From positions 97,925,491-97,989,490 of the forward strand of contig CM037595.1 in NCBI GenBank assembly GCA_021018995.1: a stretch of 64,000 nt of DNA. The letters run 5' to 3'. The translations under genes and the position numbers were made by a program. Below the pieces are notes generated by a model, which was not told where the DNA came from, did no database searches, and worked only from the letters and a program-made list of their open reading frames with translations. Positions 1-9,869 of the stretch are shown one piece after another. Every line of letters begins with the position of its first letter. Position 1 is the first letter of the stretch. This DNA is from Chloranthus sessilifolius. Lineage: Eukaryota > Streptophyta > Magnoliopsida > Chloranthales > Chloranthaceae.

Positions 1-1956
1 CCCCCCAAGTCCTTATTGGTTTTCTTCCCCTTCTTTTTGTGTTTGTATTATTCCAAATCTTCTCGAGCTGTTATAGCCTTATTACAAAAATAGGTCATAC
101 CGCAGCCTTGTTACAAAAATATTTCTTCAATCGAAGTGCCACTTGCTGGTCTTGTGTTGAGTTGAAGCTTAGGAGAGATGTAGAGCTATATGCAGCTACG
201 AGATAGACTCTTCTTTGATTTTTGTGCATCAAAACATTTGCATAGCCTTCCTGTTTTGGGTCAAGTTGGCAGACTCATCTTCTTTCCAAACTTCCAAGCA
301 AGTGAAACATTTTAGAGCCACCTACAAAACCAAGTCACTGAGCAAAGTCATAACGACTTTGCTGAGCTTTTAACCTGTGGTTTAATGAGTTTATGGCTCG
401 TCTTTATATGATAAAAATTACGTAGATACTTATATATACATGTAAGCAGATTTCATCCCATACTATACTCTAAGGAAGATTTTTAATGATTATCATGCAT
501 TTTTATAGTACACACGACCATTTAGTGCGATGATGGATTTCTGGATACTTAAGCAAATTTACAAAAGGCGATCCATTAATCATACAATTACTATAGGTCA
601 TAGTCACAAATTTGGAAGAAAAAAGAACACTAAAATCCTTTGTATCAAATTTTCCCAAATTTATTGAAAATAACTCAGATGAACCATGCATATGCATCTG
701 TATGGTTACAAAGATTATGCAATTATAGATGTGCCTTTCATCAAATATCTTATAGGTTATTTTGTTTATTAAAACCGTTATTTCTAACTTCAAACATATT
801 ATATAATATATTTTTTTCCTGAATTTACCAAAATTAAACTAATTGGTTTGAATTAATGCCTTTCTTTATCAAACATCGAGCCCTATGAAAGGACTGCAAG
901 CTGATAAGAACCCCAGACTACATGCAACTAGGCAGATGAATACTCTTTGGAACCCCTGCTTGACTGGAATTCGGCTTGTTGTATATATATATATACCCCA
1001 AATACGAATGTGTATATATATATACACACGTTCGTATTTGGGGATTTGTCTTAGAAATGGGATGCATAAGGTTTGTAATGAACCCAAACTTGAGTCCAAC
1101 CATCTGTCACAAAAATTCTCCAACTTATTTCAAAAACTCGGAAAAAGTTCTCCGAATAGGCGACTCGCTGAACTTTTCACTAACTAATGAGCCGATGCGG
1201 TGATCCGCCGAATTTTTTTGAAATTTTATGATCTTGAATTTGTGATACATGCTTTAAACATGCGTTGTATTGTTCTTTATGATTGTGAATTTGTTATGTA
1301 TGTGGATTATGTAATGCACCTATTTTATTGCTTAAAAACATCATTTTTGAAAACTTTGAATAGGTTAAGACTTCAGATATCTTTTTGTATTTTTTGATAA
1401 CTTTTAATAATCCACGAATTTTCCCCAAATCTTTCCTAATTTTATCTGAATTAAAGTGACCTGACCCCCTGCCGAATTAGTAGCGAATCTGAACTTGGTT
1501 ATTATGGTCCGACACGTGGCATCTCTTAAAAGGTTGAAAAATATGAATGAAACCTGAAAATTTTAATTTGCTTTGTCTAAATATTTTGCAAGGAACTCAT
1601 GTATCAACAAAAAGTTGGAGTTAACGGTATAAATGTTTCTTTATGCTGCAAAGTGTTGACCTGTCATACCATGCTTTTGTATTATTTTTTCATGAGTCAT
1701 GACGGTCATAAGTCTTCAAACTTATTATGGCTTAAAACTATTCTTCATCAATACATAATGTCACAACTTGCAATTTGTCTATTTGTTTGCTTGAACGTCT
1801 TCTAAATTGAGTTCTGTTACCTTTAGTTATTGAATATATCATGTTCTTTGTAATTGTTCATGTGGTCTATGATTTGTGAAATTACTTAATAAATTTTGTC
1901 TAAAATAAGATTTTTCCCCTTTTCTAAGTCTATGATATCCTACTGGAATTTTGCAG
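1..1956. other. Gene-flanking or intronic DNA, no gene seen
   Basis: No coding stretch with a recognisable family was found on either strand, apart from a hairpin near 1 kb. The sequence is AT-rich with T-rich runs, as in plant introns. The exon that follows begins after a good polypyrimidine-AG, so the right part may be intron. I looked for the preceding ATAD1-type exons (Walker A and the part before the Walker B exon) and did not see them. Confidence 0.5.
996..1043. repeat. 48-bp near-perfect inverted repeat (hairpin)
   Basis: CCCCAAATACGAATGTGT and its inverse, with a single bulge or mismatch, flank a central TATATATATA. A further (TA)n tract lies just to the left. It would form a strong hairpin or cruciform. 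No flanking target duplication or larger element was recognised. Confidence 0.75.
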
Positions 1957-2109
1957 TGGCTGCCGTATTCAGTTTGGCTCATAAGCTCCAACCTGCCATT
2001 ATTTTTATTGATGAGGTCGACAGGTTTTTGGGACAGCGTCGTATGACAGACCATGAAGCTACCGTGAAGACTGAGTTCATGGCTTTGTGGGATGGTTTTA
2101 CCCCGGACC
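1957..2109 (+). CDS. Orphan exon of an ATAD1/MSP1-like AAA ATPase, possibly a pseudogene fragment
   Basis: This 153-bp segment lies between a polypyrimidine-TGCAG acceptor and a GTGCGT donor. It encodes a 51-residue piece that matches the Walker B region of plant ATAD1/MSP1-type AAA ATPases: [20 protein letters not shown], then DRFLGQRR, then [11 protein letters not shown]. Proteins of this family extract mistargeted tail-anchored proteins from the outer mitochondrial or peroxisomal membrane. From memory of Arabidopsis homologues, the usual DEVDSFLG is DEVDRFLG here and the DNEAM-SNM stretch is about two residues shorter. No Walker A exon lies upstream in the window, and the next expected exon (ARVMVLAATNRP type) was not seen in the following kilobases. 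It is either one exon of a gene with very long, transposon-filled introns or a relic. Family recognition is strong; integrity is uncertain. Confidence 0.7.
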
Positions 2110-3065
2110 GTGCGTAGTCTTACTCTTTCAAAAGCAGTCTTATTGTTTTTTGCTTTTCTTTTCCTTGTTACTTTTCTGGATTGAAACGTCCACTATTAAA
2201 AAATTGACATTTTAATGTTAATTTCTATTTGACTCCAACCCCGAGCTGTTAATGTTATTTGGTAAACTGTCACTTAAGAATAGGAACTTTATATCTTTTT
2301 AAAATTTAATAATTAATATTTTGTCTGAACTCAAGAATTGAATGTGTTGTCTCTCTTTGGGATATTATTCTACAGTCTGTAAAAAACTGATATCATTCAA
2401 TTGAAGCCACCTGCAAATACATGTTCCTTCTAGGGTAAATTTATTAACTTCACTTGGCAGCCTTAGAAATATTATCAGGAAGTAATTTTTGTACAAAGAG
2501 AAGACTTGTTTTTGTAAAATTGTTAGCTTGGCAAATTTTGGATAACAAGACAAATTTATATGGATGGTTTCATATGTATTGCTAGGCATATCAAGTTTTG
2601 TATGAAATTTACCTTGTTTAGAAGATGGGTGAGAGCTGTATGGGCCTGCCAGTATATATCTTAAGTGACAGGAAACAATTCCCATTGCTTGTGCTATACT
2701 GTGATGTTGCTCAACTCTTAATCGATTGTATTAACAACTATTCAATACTTGATGCAGATCGTTAGATCCCTTGTTACTTGTTAGATTTAAGCAGAGAGTA
2801 TAAATGTTCATGTGTTCTACCTCTCTGGAATGTTTTTGATTTTTTGTTTGGGTGAGTCCTCAGAAGGATTGTTCAAATCTAGTCATTGAAAATTTTAGAG
2901 TAAATTCTCTATGTTGGAAAATAATCTTCTCTCACTAGGTGACTGAATCACCCATATAACATCTACTCTTTTAATGAATGATTGATTAGCATACTTGGGA
3001 TTTTGGCATATATGTGTGGAAAAGCATCCATAGACTGCTGGTCTACTTTCATCATGGACAGCCGC
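2110..3065. other. No gene recognised (intronic or intergenic)
   Basis: AT-rich sequence without a coding signal. If the exon at 1957-2109 is functional, this is the start of its downstream intron. Confidence 0.45.
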
Positions 3066-3070
3066 TAAAG

Positions 3071-3322
3071 AAGGTGCCACGTGACACCCAAAAATCTGTT
3101 ATGGTGCCATGTAGACCAAAGGGGCATTTCATCACTAATTTTTATTTTCGGAAACAATTTGAAATCTGGTGTGATATAGTGTATTATTGGACACTACTGA
3201 ATGTAGTCGATTTTTTTACCTTTTCCATGGAGTTGCAAATTTTTTTTTTTGAACTGATATATGCAATGTTCCCTTGGTCCACGTGTCACCAAAACAGTTT
3301 TTTGGGCTCCACGTAGATTGTT
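3071..3322. repeat. Inverted-repeat element with CACGTG-rich ends (MITE-like)
   Basis: A motif of about 53 bp at 3071-3125 (GCCACGTGACACCC ... GACCAAAGGGGCATT) recurs inverted at 3269-3322 (AATGTTCCCTTGGTCC ... CTCCACGTAGA), enclosing about 140 bp of AT-rich DNA. A third, direct-orientation copy lies at 3820-3875 inside the neighbouring TIR element, so both probably belong to one non-autonomous DNA transposon family. No clear target duplication was found. Confidence 0.55.
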
Positions 3323-3358
3323 ATAAGGCTAGGTCCATGGAGGTAGGTAGACCACAAT

Positions 3359-3476
3359 GTGTGTGCGCGCGCGCGCAGGGGCAGGCGTGTGTGGGTGGGT
3401 GGGTGCGAGCGGGGGGACGGGTGTGTGTGTGTGTGTGTGTGTGTGTGAGCGTGTGTGTGTGCGCACGCGTGCAGCC
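3359..3476. repeat. Alternating purine-pyrimidine (CG/GT)n tract
   Basis: A (GC)n run, GGGT-rich linkers and a (GT) run at about 3421-3448 end in GCGCACGCGTGC. Alternating purine-pyrimidine of this kind is prone to Z-DNA and to length change. Confidence 0.85.
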
Positions 3477-3739
3477 ATGTGGCATGCTATCTAAAAAAAA
3501 AAGTTTTAAGGTTTTTTTTTGCATCACATGTCAAACATATGGTGGCGCTCACCCATCTCGGTGAATTTGATTTTACCCAACTTTGACCACATTTTTAACA
3601 GTGGATAAAAATCCTTTTAAATTTTTTTTTCATCTGGTACCTGGCTAAGCTGGGGCACGTTGTCGTGGCACCTAATCTTCGGGTTGGTGCAACATGGCGC
3701 CCAACTACCTTGTGGGTAGCGTCCTGACTCTCTGTCTCT

Positions 3740-3756
3740 TATATATATATATATAT
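3740..3756. repeat. (TA)n microsatellite, left flank of the TIR element
   Basis: A short TA run directly abuts the left terminal inverted repeat of the element at 3757-4094. A longer TA run abuts its right end. Confidence 0.8.
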
Positions 3757-4091
3757 GGAAAAGGCTTCCGTCCTTCATGGGAGGACCGTCACCGCCCTCC
3801 AACCTTTCACGTGGAGCTCCACGTGGCACCCAAAATACTTTTTCGGTGCCACGTGGACCTTGGGTGCATTGCTTAGATCATCTTTGAAAAATAAATAGAT
3901 TAAAAACTCATCACTAACGTGTATATTTTGAACCGTGAAATGTGAACCAATGAAAATCGTCAAACTTTGACTTGTGGGTTTAAAATTTATTTTTCGATTT
4001 TTTTTTTTCATATTGATCTAAACTGTCCACCTGTGCTCCACGTGGATCTTGGAGGACGGTCACTGTCCTCCATTGGAGGACCTAACCGGCT

Positions 4092-4094
<3 letters not shown>
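3757..4094. mobile_element. 338-bp TIR element (MITE) inside a (TA)n microsatellite
   Basis: The ends form terminal inverted repeats of about 60 bp. The left end starts GGAAAAGGCTTCCGTCC and the right end, reverse-complemented, starts GGGAGCCGGTTAGGTCC. By eye about three quarters of positions match with one gap, and both arms share GGAGGAC, CCTCCAA and CACGTGGAGC. An 18-bp palindrome (CACGTGGAGCTCCACGTG) closes the left arm. The core is AT-rich and non-coding. Both sides abut TA repeats, as described for the rice Micron elements that insert into (TA)n and as expected for a TA target site (Tc1/mariner type). Family assignment is not certain. Confidence 0.65.

Positions 4095-4149
<55 letters not shown>
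4095..4149. repeat. (TA)n microsatellite, 55 bp
   Basis: Uninterrupted TA dinucleotides following the right end of the TIR element. Probably part of the original insertion site, later expanded. Confidence 0.95.
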
Positions 4150-4151
<2 letters not shown>

Positions 4152-5387
4152 AGGTAGTTAAGGCAATATGGTGAGGAGGCTCGCCACGCCATGGCAAGGT
4201 CATATATTAATTTTTTAAATATTTTTTATTAATATTTATTAATCATTAATTTTTATATTACTATATGTAGAGAAATAAATTCTTTAATCCATATATAATT
4301 TTTTAAAGCTAAAATAATGTCATGTATTCTAGAAAGGGTGACATTATTTGCAACTGTTTTTCATTTGAAAAACATATGCATTTTTACCATTAAAAATTGT
4401 TAACTGCCTTGAATTAGAAAATTGTTGAATCATATATAACGCTAGCCAATTGTCAATTGCAGGACTGAGCTTATTTAAGAGCATTGTTACTGCCCCACCC
4501 ATTTTTTTTATTGGCACACCACTTAAAGAAAGACCATACATACCGTTGACCTCTTTGGATTAGATGATGTATCTTGTTTTATGTCTCAATCTTCCATACA
4601 ATAGATGTTGAGATCACGAGCCTACCATCAAATGTTCACATGTTGATCCAACATGACACACATCTGAAATAGTGGGCGATCGGACCATACCATAAGATGT
4701 TAATTAGGTGTGTGTAAAAATGTTAGGTGTATGTAAAAATGAATTTTTTGGTGCTATATATTGTTTTAAAGTTTGTCTTTGTAATGGCTGGTTATTCTTG
4801 TATTTTCAAAATATTAATACTATATTAAAAGTAATGGCCACTAAATTAGATTCGGATTTAATGACTCCGTCAAATATGTTCAGCTCCATCTTGAATGATT
4901 GCCCGTAAATTTTGAAAGAAATTCGAATACGACATATATACCGATGATTAGATAATGTTTCTACGGTTATAGTATAACCACCAATTGAATCGATTTTGAG
5001 GATTTTCTGAGAGGAACTTAAAAACGAAGGATTTTCATCTTTTATAAGAAAAGTCAGGAATCTGAGTAACTTAAGAACGCATATGGGAAAAATCAGGAAT
5101 CTGAATCTGCTAAGAATCTGCAGGCATTTAAGTGCTCAAGAATATGAGATTTTATGGGAAAAATCAGGAAACACCTAAACGAGGCCTAAGGGTCTGTTTA
5201 TTAATTTTTCAGAAAACGTAAGAAAATGATTTATAGATCCAATGGATTCTAGCTCTTTGGGAATTTATAGGAATTCATTATTTTTCAGTGTTTGGATTGA
5301 ATAATTGCACATATAAAATAGAAAATAAGCACCATCGATAGTGTACATCTTGCACTCCCAATAAATCAAACTTTCTATTTTGAGGGA
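4150..5387. other. No gene; possible MITE termini near 5187-5200
   Basis: AT-rich DNA without a coding signal. Around 5170-5200 the text CCTAAACGAGGCC-TAA-GGGTCTGTTTA resembles two Tourist/PIF-type termini meeting at a TAA target (GGG/CCTGTTT style ends), with repeated GGGAAAAATCAGGAA motifs just upstream. The partner ends were not located, so this is only a hint. Confidence 0.35.
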
Positions 5388-5729
5388 GATTTCGTGAGAG
5401 AAAAATTAAAAGAGAGAAAGAGACAGATTTAGGGAGAGACGAAAATTAAGAGAGAGAGAAATTTTTTTTTTTAAAGAGAAATGTATATAGAGATTAGGAG
5501 AGAGATTCAAAGAGAGAAAGAGAAATCTTAAAAAGAGAGATTATAAAAGTGAAAGAGATATCTAAAAAATAAAGATTAGGAAAGAGAAAGGGGAGCACCA
5601 TATATCTTTAGTGTACACAACACAAATCAAATAAATAATTAGAGAGAGCGAATTGAGAAGCGAGAGAGACCGGAGAGGGAGATTCAGTGAGAGAGAGATT
5701 ACGAGAATGGTAAGCCGTAAGAGTGAGCT

Positions 5730-5791
<62 letters not shown>

Positions 5792-5815
5792 CGATGAGAA
5801 AGAGCAATCGGAGGC
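5388..5815. repeat. Purine-rich (GA)n region
   Basis: GAGAGAAA-type sequence culminating in a pure (GA)n run at about 5735-5789. Polypurine mirror repeats of this sort can form triplex DNA. Reading frames through it (Arg-Glu or Ser-Leu repeats) are artefacts. Confidence 0.9.
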
Positions 5816-5819
5816 GAGA

Positions 5820-6167
5820 AAGAAATTTTTATTTTTTTTATAATTTTTTTGTTATATATATTATCTTTATTTATTATTTTTATTTATTATTATTATTATT
5901 TTATTTTATTTTTTTATGTTATCTTATTTATTATTTATTATTTTCTTTATTTATTTATTATTTTCTTATTTATTTATTTATTTTTTTATTTTTATTTTTA
6001 TTTTTTATTTTTTTAATCTTTAATTTATTAATTTATTAATTTTTCTATTTTCTATTTTTCATTTTTCATTTTATGTTTTATTTTATATTTTATATTTTTA
6101 TTTATTATTATTTTATTATTTATTTATTTATTTTTCGCCAGTTGATTTTATTTCAATTTATTCATAA

Positions 6168-6199
<32 letters not shown>

Positions 6200-6205
6200 A
6201 AATCA
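5820..6205. repeat. T/A low-complexity tract ending in a second (GA)n run
   Basis: ATTTATTTT-type low complexity at 5820-6150, followed by (GA)n at about 6168-6200. An AAATCTCCCT motif at about 6262 is inverted relative to AGGGAGATTT near 5381-5390, so the whole simple-sequence block is loosely bracketed by a short inverted repeat. Confidence 0.8.
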
Positions 6206-6732
6206 ATGAGAGAGAGTTCTCAAGCAATAAAAAGAGGGGAGGGTGGTAAAAGATTTTCGATGAAATCTCCCTATTTTAGAGGGATTTATTTTTTTCCAAT
6301 AAAAAAAAAATTTAATTTTCCTATTATTTTCAGTGGCACAACTTTGTTGTCAAACATAGGAAATGACCTAACGATGGTGCACCTAACGACCACTACGACG
6401 TGGTCAAGGATACCCCTATTTTCTCCTTAACTTTAAATAAAAAATATTAGGTCGCGTCAACCCGAGCATACCCAACCCGATTTGCCCTAAAGGTTGGGTT
6501 GGATACCTCATTCCCAACCTGACCTGGCCTGATCGGTCAAGTTTATGTGCCAGACCGGATAAGAAACTCGGGTCAATTCTTATACTAATTATAAATTATA
6601 CCAACTCATCATTTATCAATTCTTATACTAATTATATCTCAACTTATTACCAACTTTAGTAACATGTTCCCACGTCTTATTTTTTTTTCCTTAGGCATGA
6701 TTAATGACTGAAAATGAATGATTTATAATTGT
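6206..6732. other. No gene recognised; left flank of the nested retroelements
   Basis: AT-rich DNA with a short segment of CCCAACCCGA / GGTTGGGTTGG type at about 6465-6505 and a direct repeat of AATTCTTATACTAATTATA at about 6577 and 6619. No coding signal. Confidence 0.5.
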
Positions 6733-7185
6733 TGTTTGGCTCTAACTTAGAGGATGAATTGTTGTTTGACTTTAACTTTGAGGACATGCGACGACTTAGT
6801 TACGTTTTGACTCTATATAAGGCTAGTTCCTCTTAGAGTAGAAGTATGATTTAGATCTATATAAGGCTAGTCTCTCTTGAATTAGAAGTAGGATTTGTGT
6901 TTTATATATGAAGGGAAAGCTCTTTGTCAAATTATAGAGTTGAGATATCATTGTAAAGCTTTGGAAAACCTATCTAGGGTTTTGAGGAGAGATTTGGTGA
7001 GGCTTGAGTGTTCTTGTATTCTTGTGAGATCATTAATATAGTGAATTATCGTTGCCCGTAGACGTAGGCATATTGTAGAATCACGTAAATATTGTCTCGC
7101 GTATGTTTGTGGTTGATTTCCTTCTATTTTTGCATTCTTATTTGATCGTTCATCGTGAAATCCTTGGTTAGTTTGTGAGCTTCCG
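6733..7185 (+). repeat. 5' LTR of the old copia element
   Basis: Aligns with 34470-34932. Contains TATATAAGGCTAG promoter-like sequence twice (6814-6830 and 6858-6875) and the shared block around GGCTTGAGTGTTCTTGTATT. A methionine-tRNA type primer site next to it is not recognisable. Confidence 0.85.
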
Positions 7186-7542
7186 CGATCGGAGATGACA
7201 TCAAAGTTTGTAAAAGTTTCGACTACGAGGTTTGAGGTTTATAAATTCGTCAGAAAGATTAATTTCGGCTTGTGGCAAGTACAAGTTTGAAATATCTTAA
7301 TTCAATAAGGGTTGCACAAGGCATTGAAAGGGCTTACGGGTAAGCCAACGAATATGGTGATTGGAAAGAATTCAAACTTCAAGCGTGTAGTATGATTCAA
7401 CTATGTCTAACGAAGGAGATTATGTATAATGTGATGCGGGAGAACTCGGTGGCCTCTATGTGGGCCAAATTGGAGAATCTTTAGATAATGAAATCACTGA
7501 CAAGTCGTCTATATCTCAAGAAGCAACTGTACAAGTGGCACA
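7186..7542 (+). pseudogene. Start of copia gag (fossil)
   Basis: Reads as the N-terminal part of a Ty1/copia gag of the UBN2 type. The clearest stretch is SLTSRLYLKKQLYKWHIKA near 7495-7545, matching the conserved LYxLKKQLY segment. It stops at the junction with the inserted LTR array and continues after it at 31091. Broken in several places; a fossil. Confidence 0.75.
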
Positions 7543-8423
7543 TAAAGGCTGACAGCCCGAATTTCGGCACTCCGAAACCCTCACCATCAATACAGCCCTT
7601 TAGGTCGTATACTATACTTCACATAGAACACTTGGTATATCCACACCAAAATCTGAAATAAAACACATCTAACTACACAGATAATGTCCCCATAAGAAAT
7701 TAAACTCTGCTTCTATATTAGATAACCCTTGCTTCCAAAAGACGGTTCAATCGTCATGCCAATTGCATGAATAAAAGAACCGAACTAAACCATCAGTGAC
7801 ACAACCAAAAGTCACATAGAGATGGTTCACAAAAAAAATAAGTATCATAAAATTTAATATCCTACAAAACATAATTGGTCGGACATACCAAGCCTTACAC
7901 TGAGTTTTCAAAATTATCAAAGGGTTACAGCGCACGTCTACTAAAAGAAATCCTCTGAAGGGGGTTCCGATTCCTCCACAAGCATGTAGTCCGAGTCCTC
8001 TAAATCTTGGTCCTCGGTCTCCTCTGCTAACTCTGAACATGTGATGTATAGTCGAAGGGTGAGCTACATCATAGCTCAATAAGGAAAATAACTAGCATGT
8101 ATATTATCTTATATCACACATATCTTTCATGACACAATTATTAACATATGAACGAAAATCTTGAGCATTTATCATTATTTGAAAGGGATATCTAATGCAT
8201 AGTTTTAAAATACATCTCTCATCATTTGGATGGAACACACCCTTAACACACACACACTTAAAAGAATTACTTAAATAATTCCTCGAGCAATATAGCTTCG
8301 AGCCCCCGATAGAAGTACCCACCATCATCGTTCACATGAACCATTACATAATGCCCAAGTCCCTTTGCATGAGGTGACTTGTGTCGAACGAAATATTTTC
8401 ACTGTAAAAATCAAAGAACGGAT

Positions 8424-8505
8424 ATCTCGTCAAACCGATACACAATTTGTACGGATATCCTATCGTACCGATCACGGATATCTCGTTATGTCGGTTCGGT
8501 ATTCA
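8424..8505. repeat. ACGGATATC short tandem in LTR unit 1
   Basis: Repeats of about 22-23 bp built on ACGGATATC and a CCGxACCGGTC-like tail. Equivalent clusters lie at about 10715-10828, 13045-13146 and, diverged, 55510-55612. Conservation of the cluster in a related LTR family suggests a functional cis-element. Confidence 0.65.
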
Positions 8506-9030
8506 CAACTAAACCTTAAATCCAATATGCAAGATTACATATAGTTTATCACCGTGAGTTTGTGCTAATTATAGTAAATCAAGATTGTCACATGTCCACA
8601 CATAATCCATTTCCTCACTATTGATGTCACACACACACACATCTTTCACATGCCCCACAATTTAGGATTTAGGACTCACACACATACACACCATTTTCTC
8701 TTCGTGATCACATTGTCTAATATGACATGTTTAAACTATGTAATTGAATTCATGCTATTTGAAAATAAAAGTCGGAAAACACATGCATTTCTATCACATC
8801 ACTACACATAAGCTGGTTGAAAGCAAATACATATACTACGGAGTTTTCCCTATCTCGAATGGAGTCACACGGGGATTAAATCAAATAGCATCAAAAGCGC
8901 ATTCACATAATCTCCTCACGTCGCTCCTATAATCAAAGTACCCAAACACCGTATAAGAATGCCCAAAAGAACTAAGGACACATATTCTTGAAGAATTCAA
9001 AAGAAAAGAACAAGGTGAAGTACCATGTTC

Positions 9031-9279
9031 CTCGCGCGAGCGAGTCCCGAGGCTCGAGCGCGCAAGCAAAAATTGGTCCAAACCTCGCATGATTGAACTA
9101 ACATTCAATTGTTTGATGAGTGTCGAGCGAGGCCTTGCTCGAGCGAGACCTTTTCGCCTTTAAATCCTCGCGTGAGCGAGATACAGGATTCTCACAGCTT
9201 TTCTTAAATTCTCGCGAGGCTGTTCAAGTCATATCTCTGAGGCTCGCGCAAGCGAGCCCTTAAGCTTGTGCGCGCGAGA
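9031..9279. repeat. CTCGCGCGAGCGAG palindrome cluster, LTR unit 1
   Basis: GC-rich near-palindromes in an otherwise AT-rich LTR. Clear pairs start at 9031/9053 and 9243/9265, each 22 bp apart. Further members include the GCTCGAGCGAG and CTCGCGTGAGCGAG forms. Equivalent clusters lie at about 11374-11561 and 30212-30461. Confidence 0.8.
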
Positions 9280-9869
9280 ATCAGAGACATTTCAAATATG
9301 AGTTTTCCCCAAACTCGATCCTCGCCAAATCTTAACTATTTTAAACTCTGTTTCCTAAAGAACATTAAATGTTATATTTTCAACATAAATAGCATTAAAT
9401 CCTTACCTTTAAGGCCTTGATTGTTACATGGATTGGACCTTTGTCCCTTAACAACCCATAAGGCTAAAAAGAAACCCAAAGCTACTCTATCCTTCACTTT
9501 AAATCCATACATTCACACGAGATCGTCGCGATCGTGTTGCCCTAATCCTCTTACACCTTCGCTCAACGTCCCTTGCACTTCCTTGGATCAAATCTCACGA
9601 ATCCAAATCCCTTCTTTCTTTCTCTCAACAACTCAATAGCCAAAACAAAAGAGTCTCATGTGGGAGACCTCAACACTTGAGCTTGTTAGCTTGTTACTCA
9701 CACACACCGTACATAGGTGTTTAATAAACCTCTAATACCCAATGTGTTAGTCACATACACATGCCAAGTTGTGTGCTGGTGCCTAGGTTCCCTTGTGAAC
9801 CATATACACTTATTCACATTCACACGCACACCTGACCTACGTGGTTAGCGAAAATTGGGGGTTATTTCA

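Larger units (their letters stand above)
7548..9869. repeat. LTR unit 1 of the tandem array
   Basis: Landmarks, in order: GACGGTTCAATCGTCATGCC near 7741; GGGTGAGCTACATCATAGCT near 8060; a short tandem of ACGGATATC-type repeats at about 8424-8505; CA-rich stretches; a cluster of CTCGCGCGAGCGAG-type palindromes at 9031-9279; the end in TTATTTCA. No protein-coding signal. Open frames within it are short and only echo between units because the units are homologous. Confidence 0.8.

Noticed and set aside
5170-5200. Confident Tourist/PIF MITE
   Set aside because: Only terminus-like wording around TAA was seen; matching opposite ends were not found.
5653-6039. Long open frames with Arg-Glu or Ser-Leu repeats
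   Set aside because: They run through (GA)n and T/A low-complexity DNA; no protein family and no codon structure.
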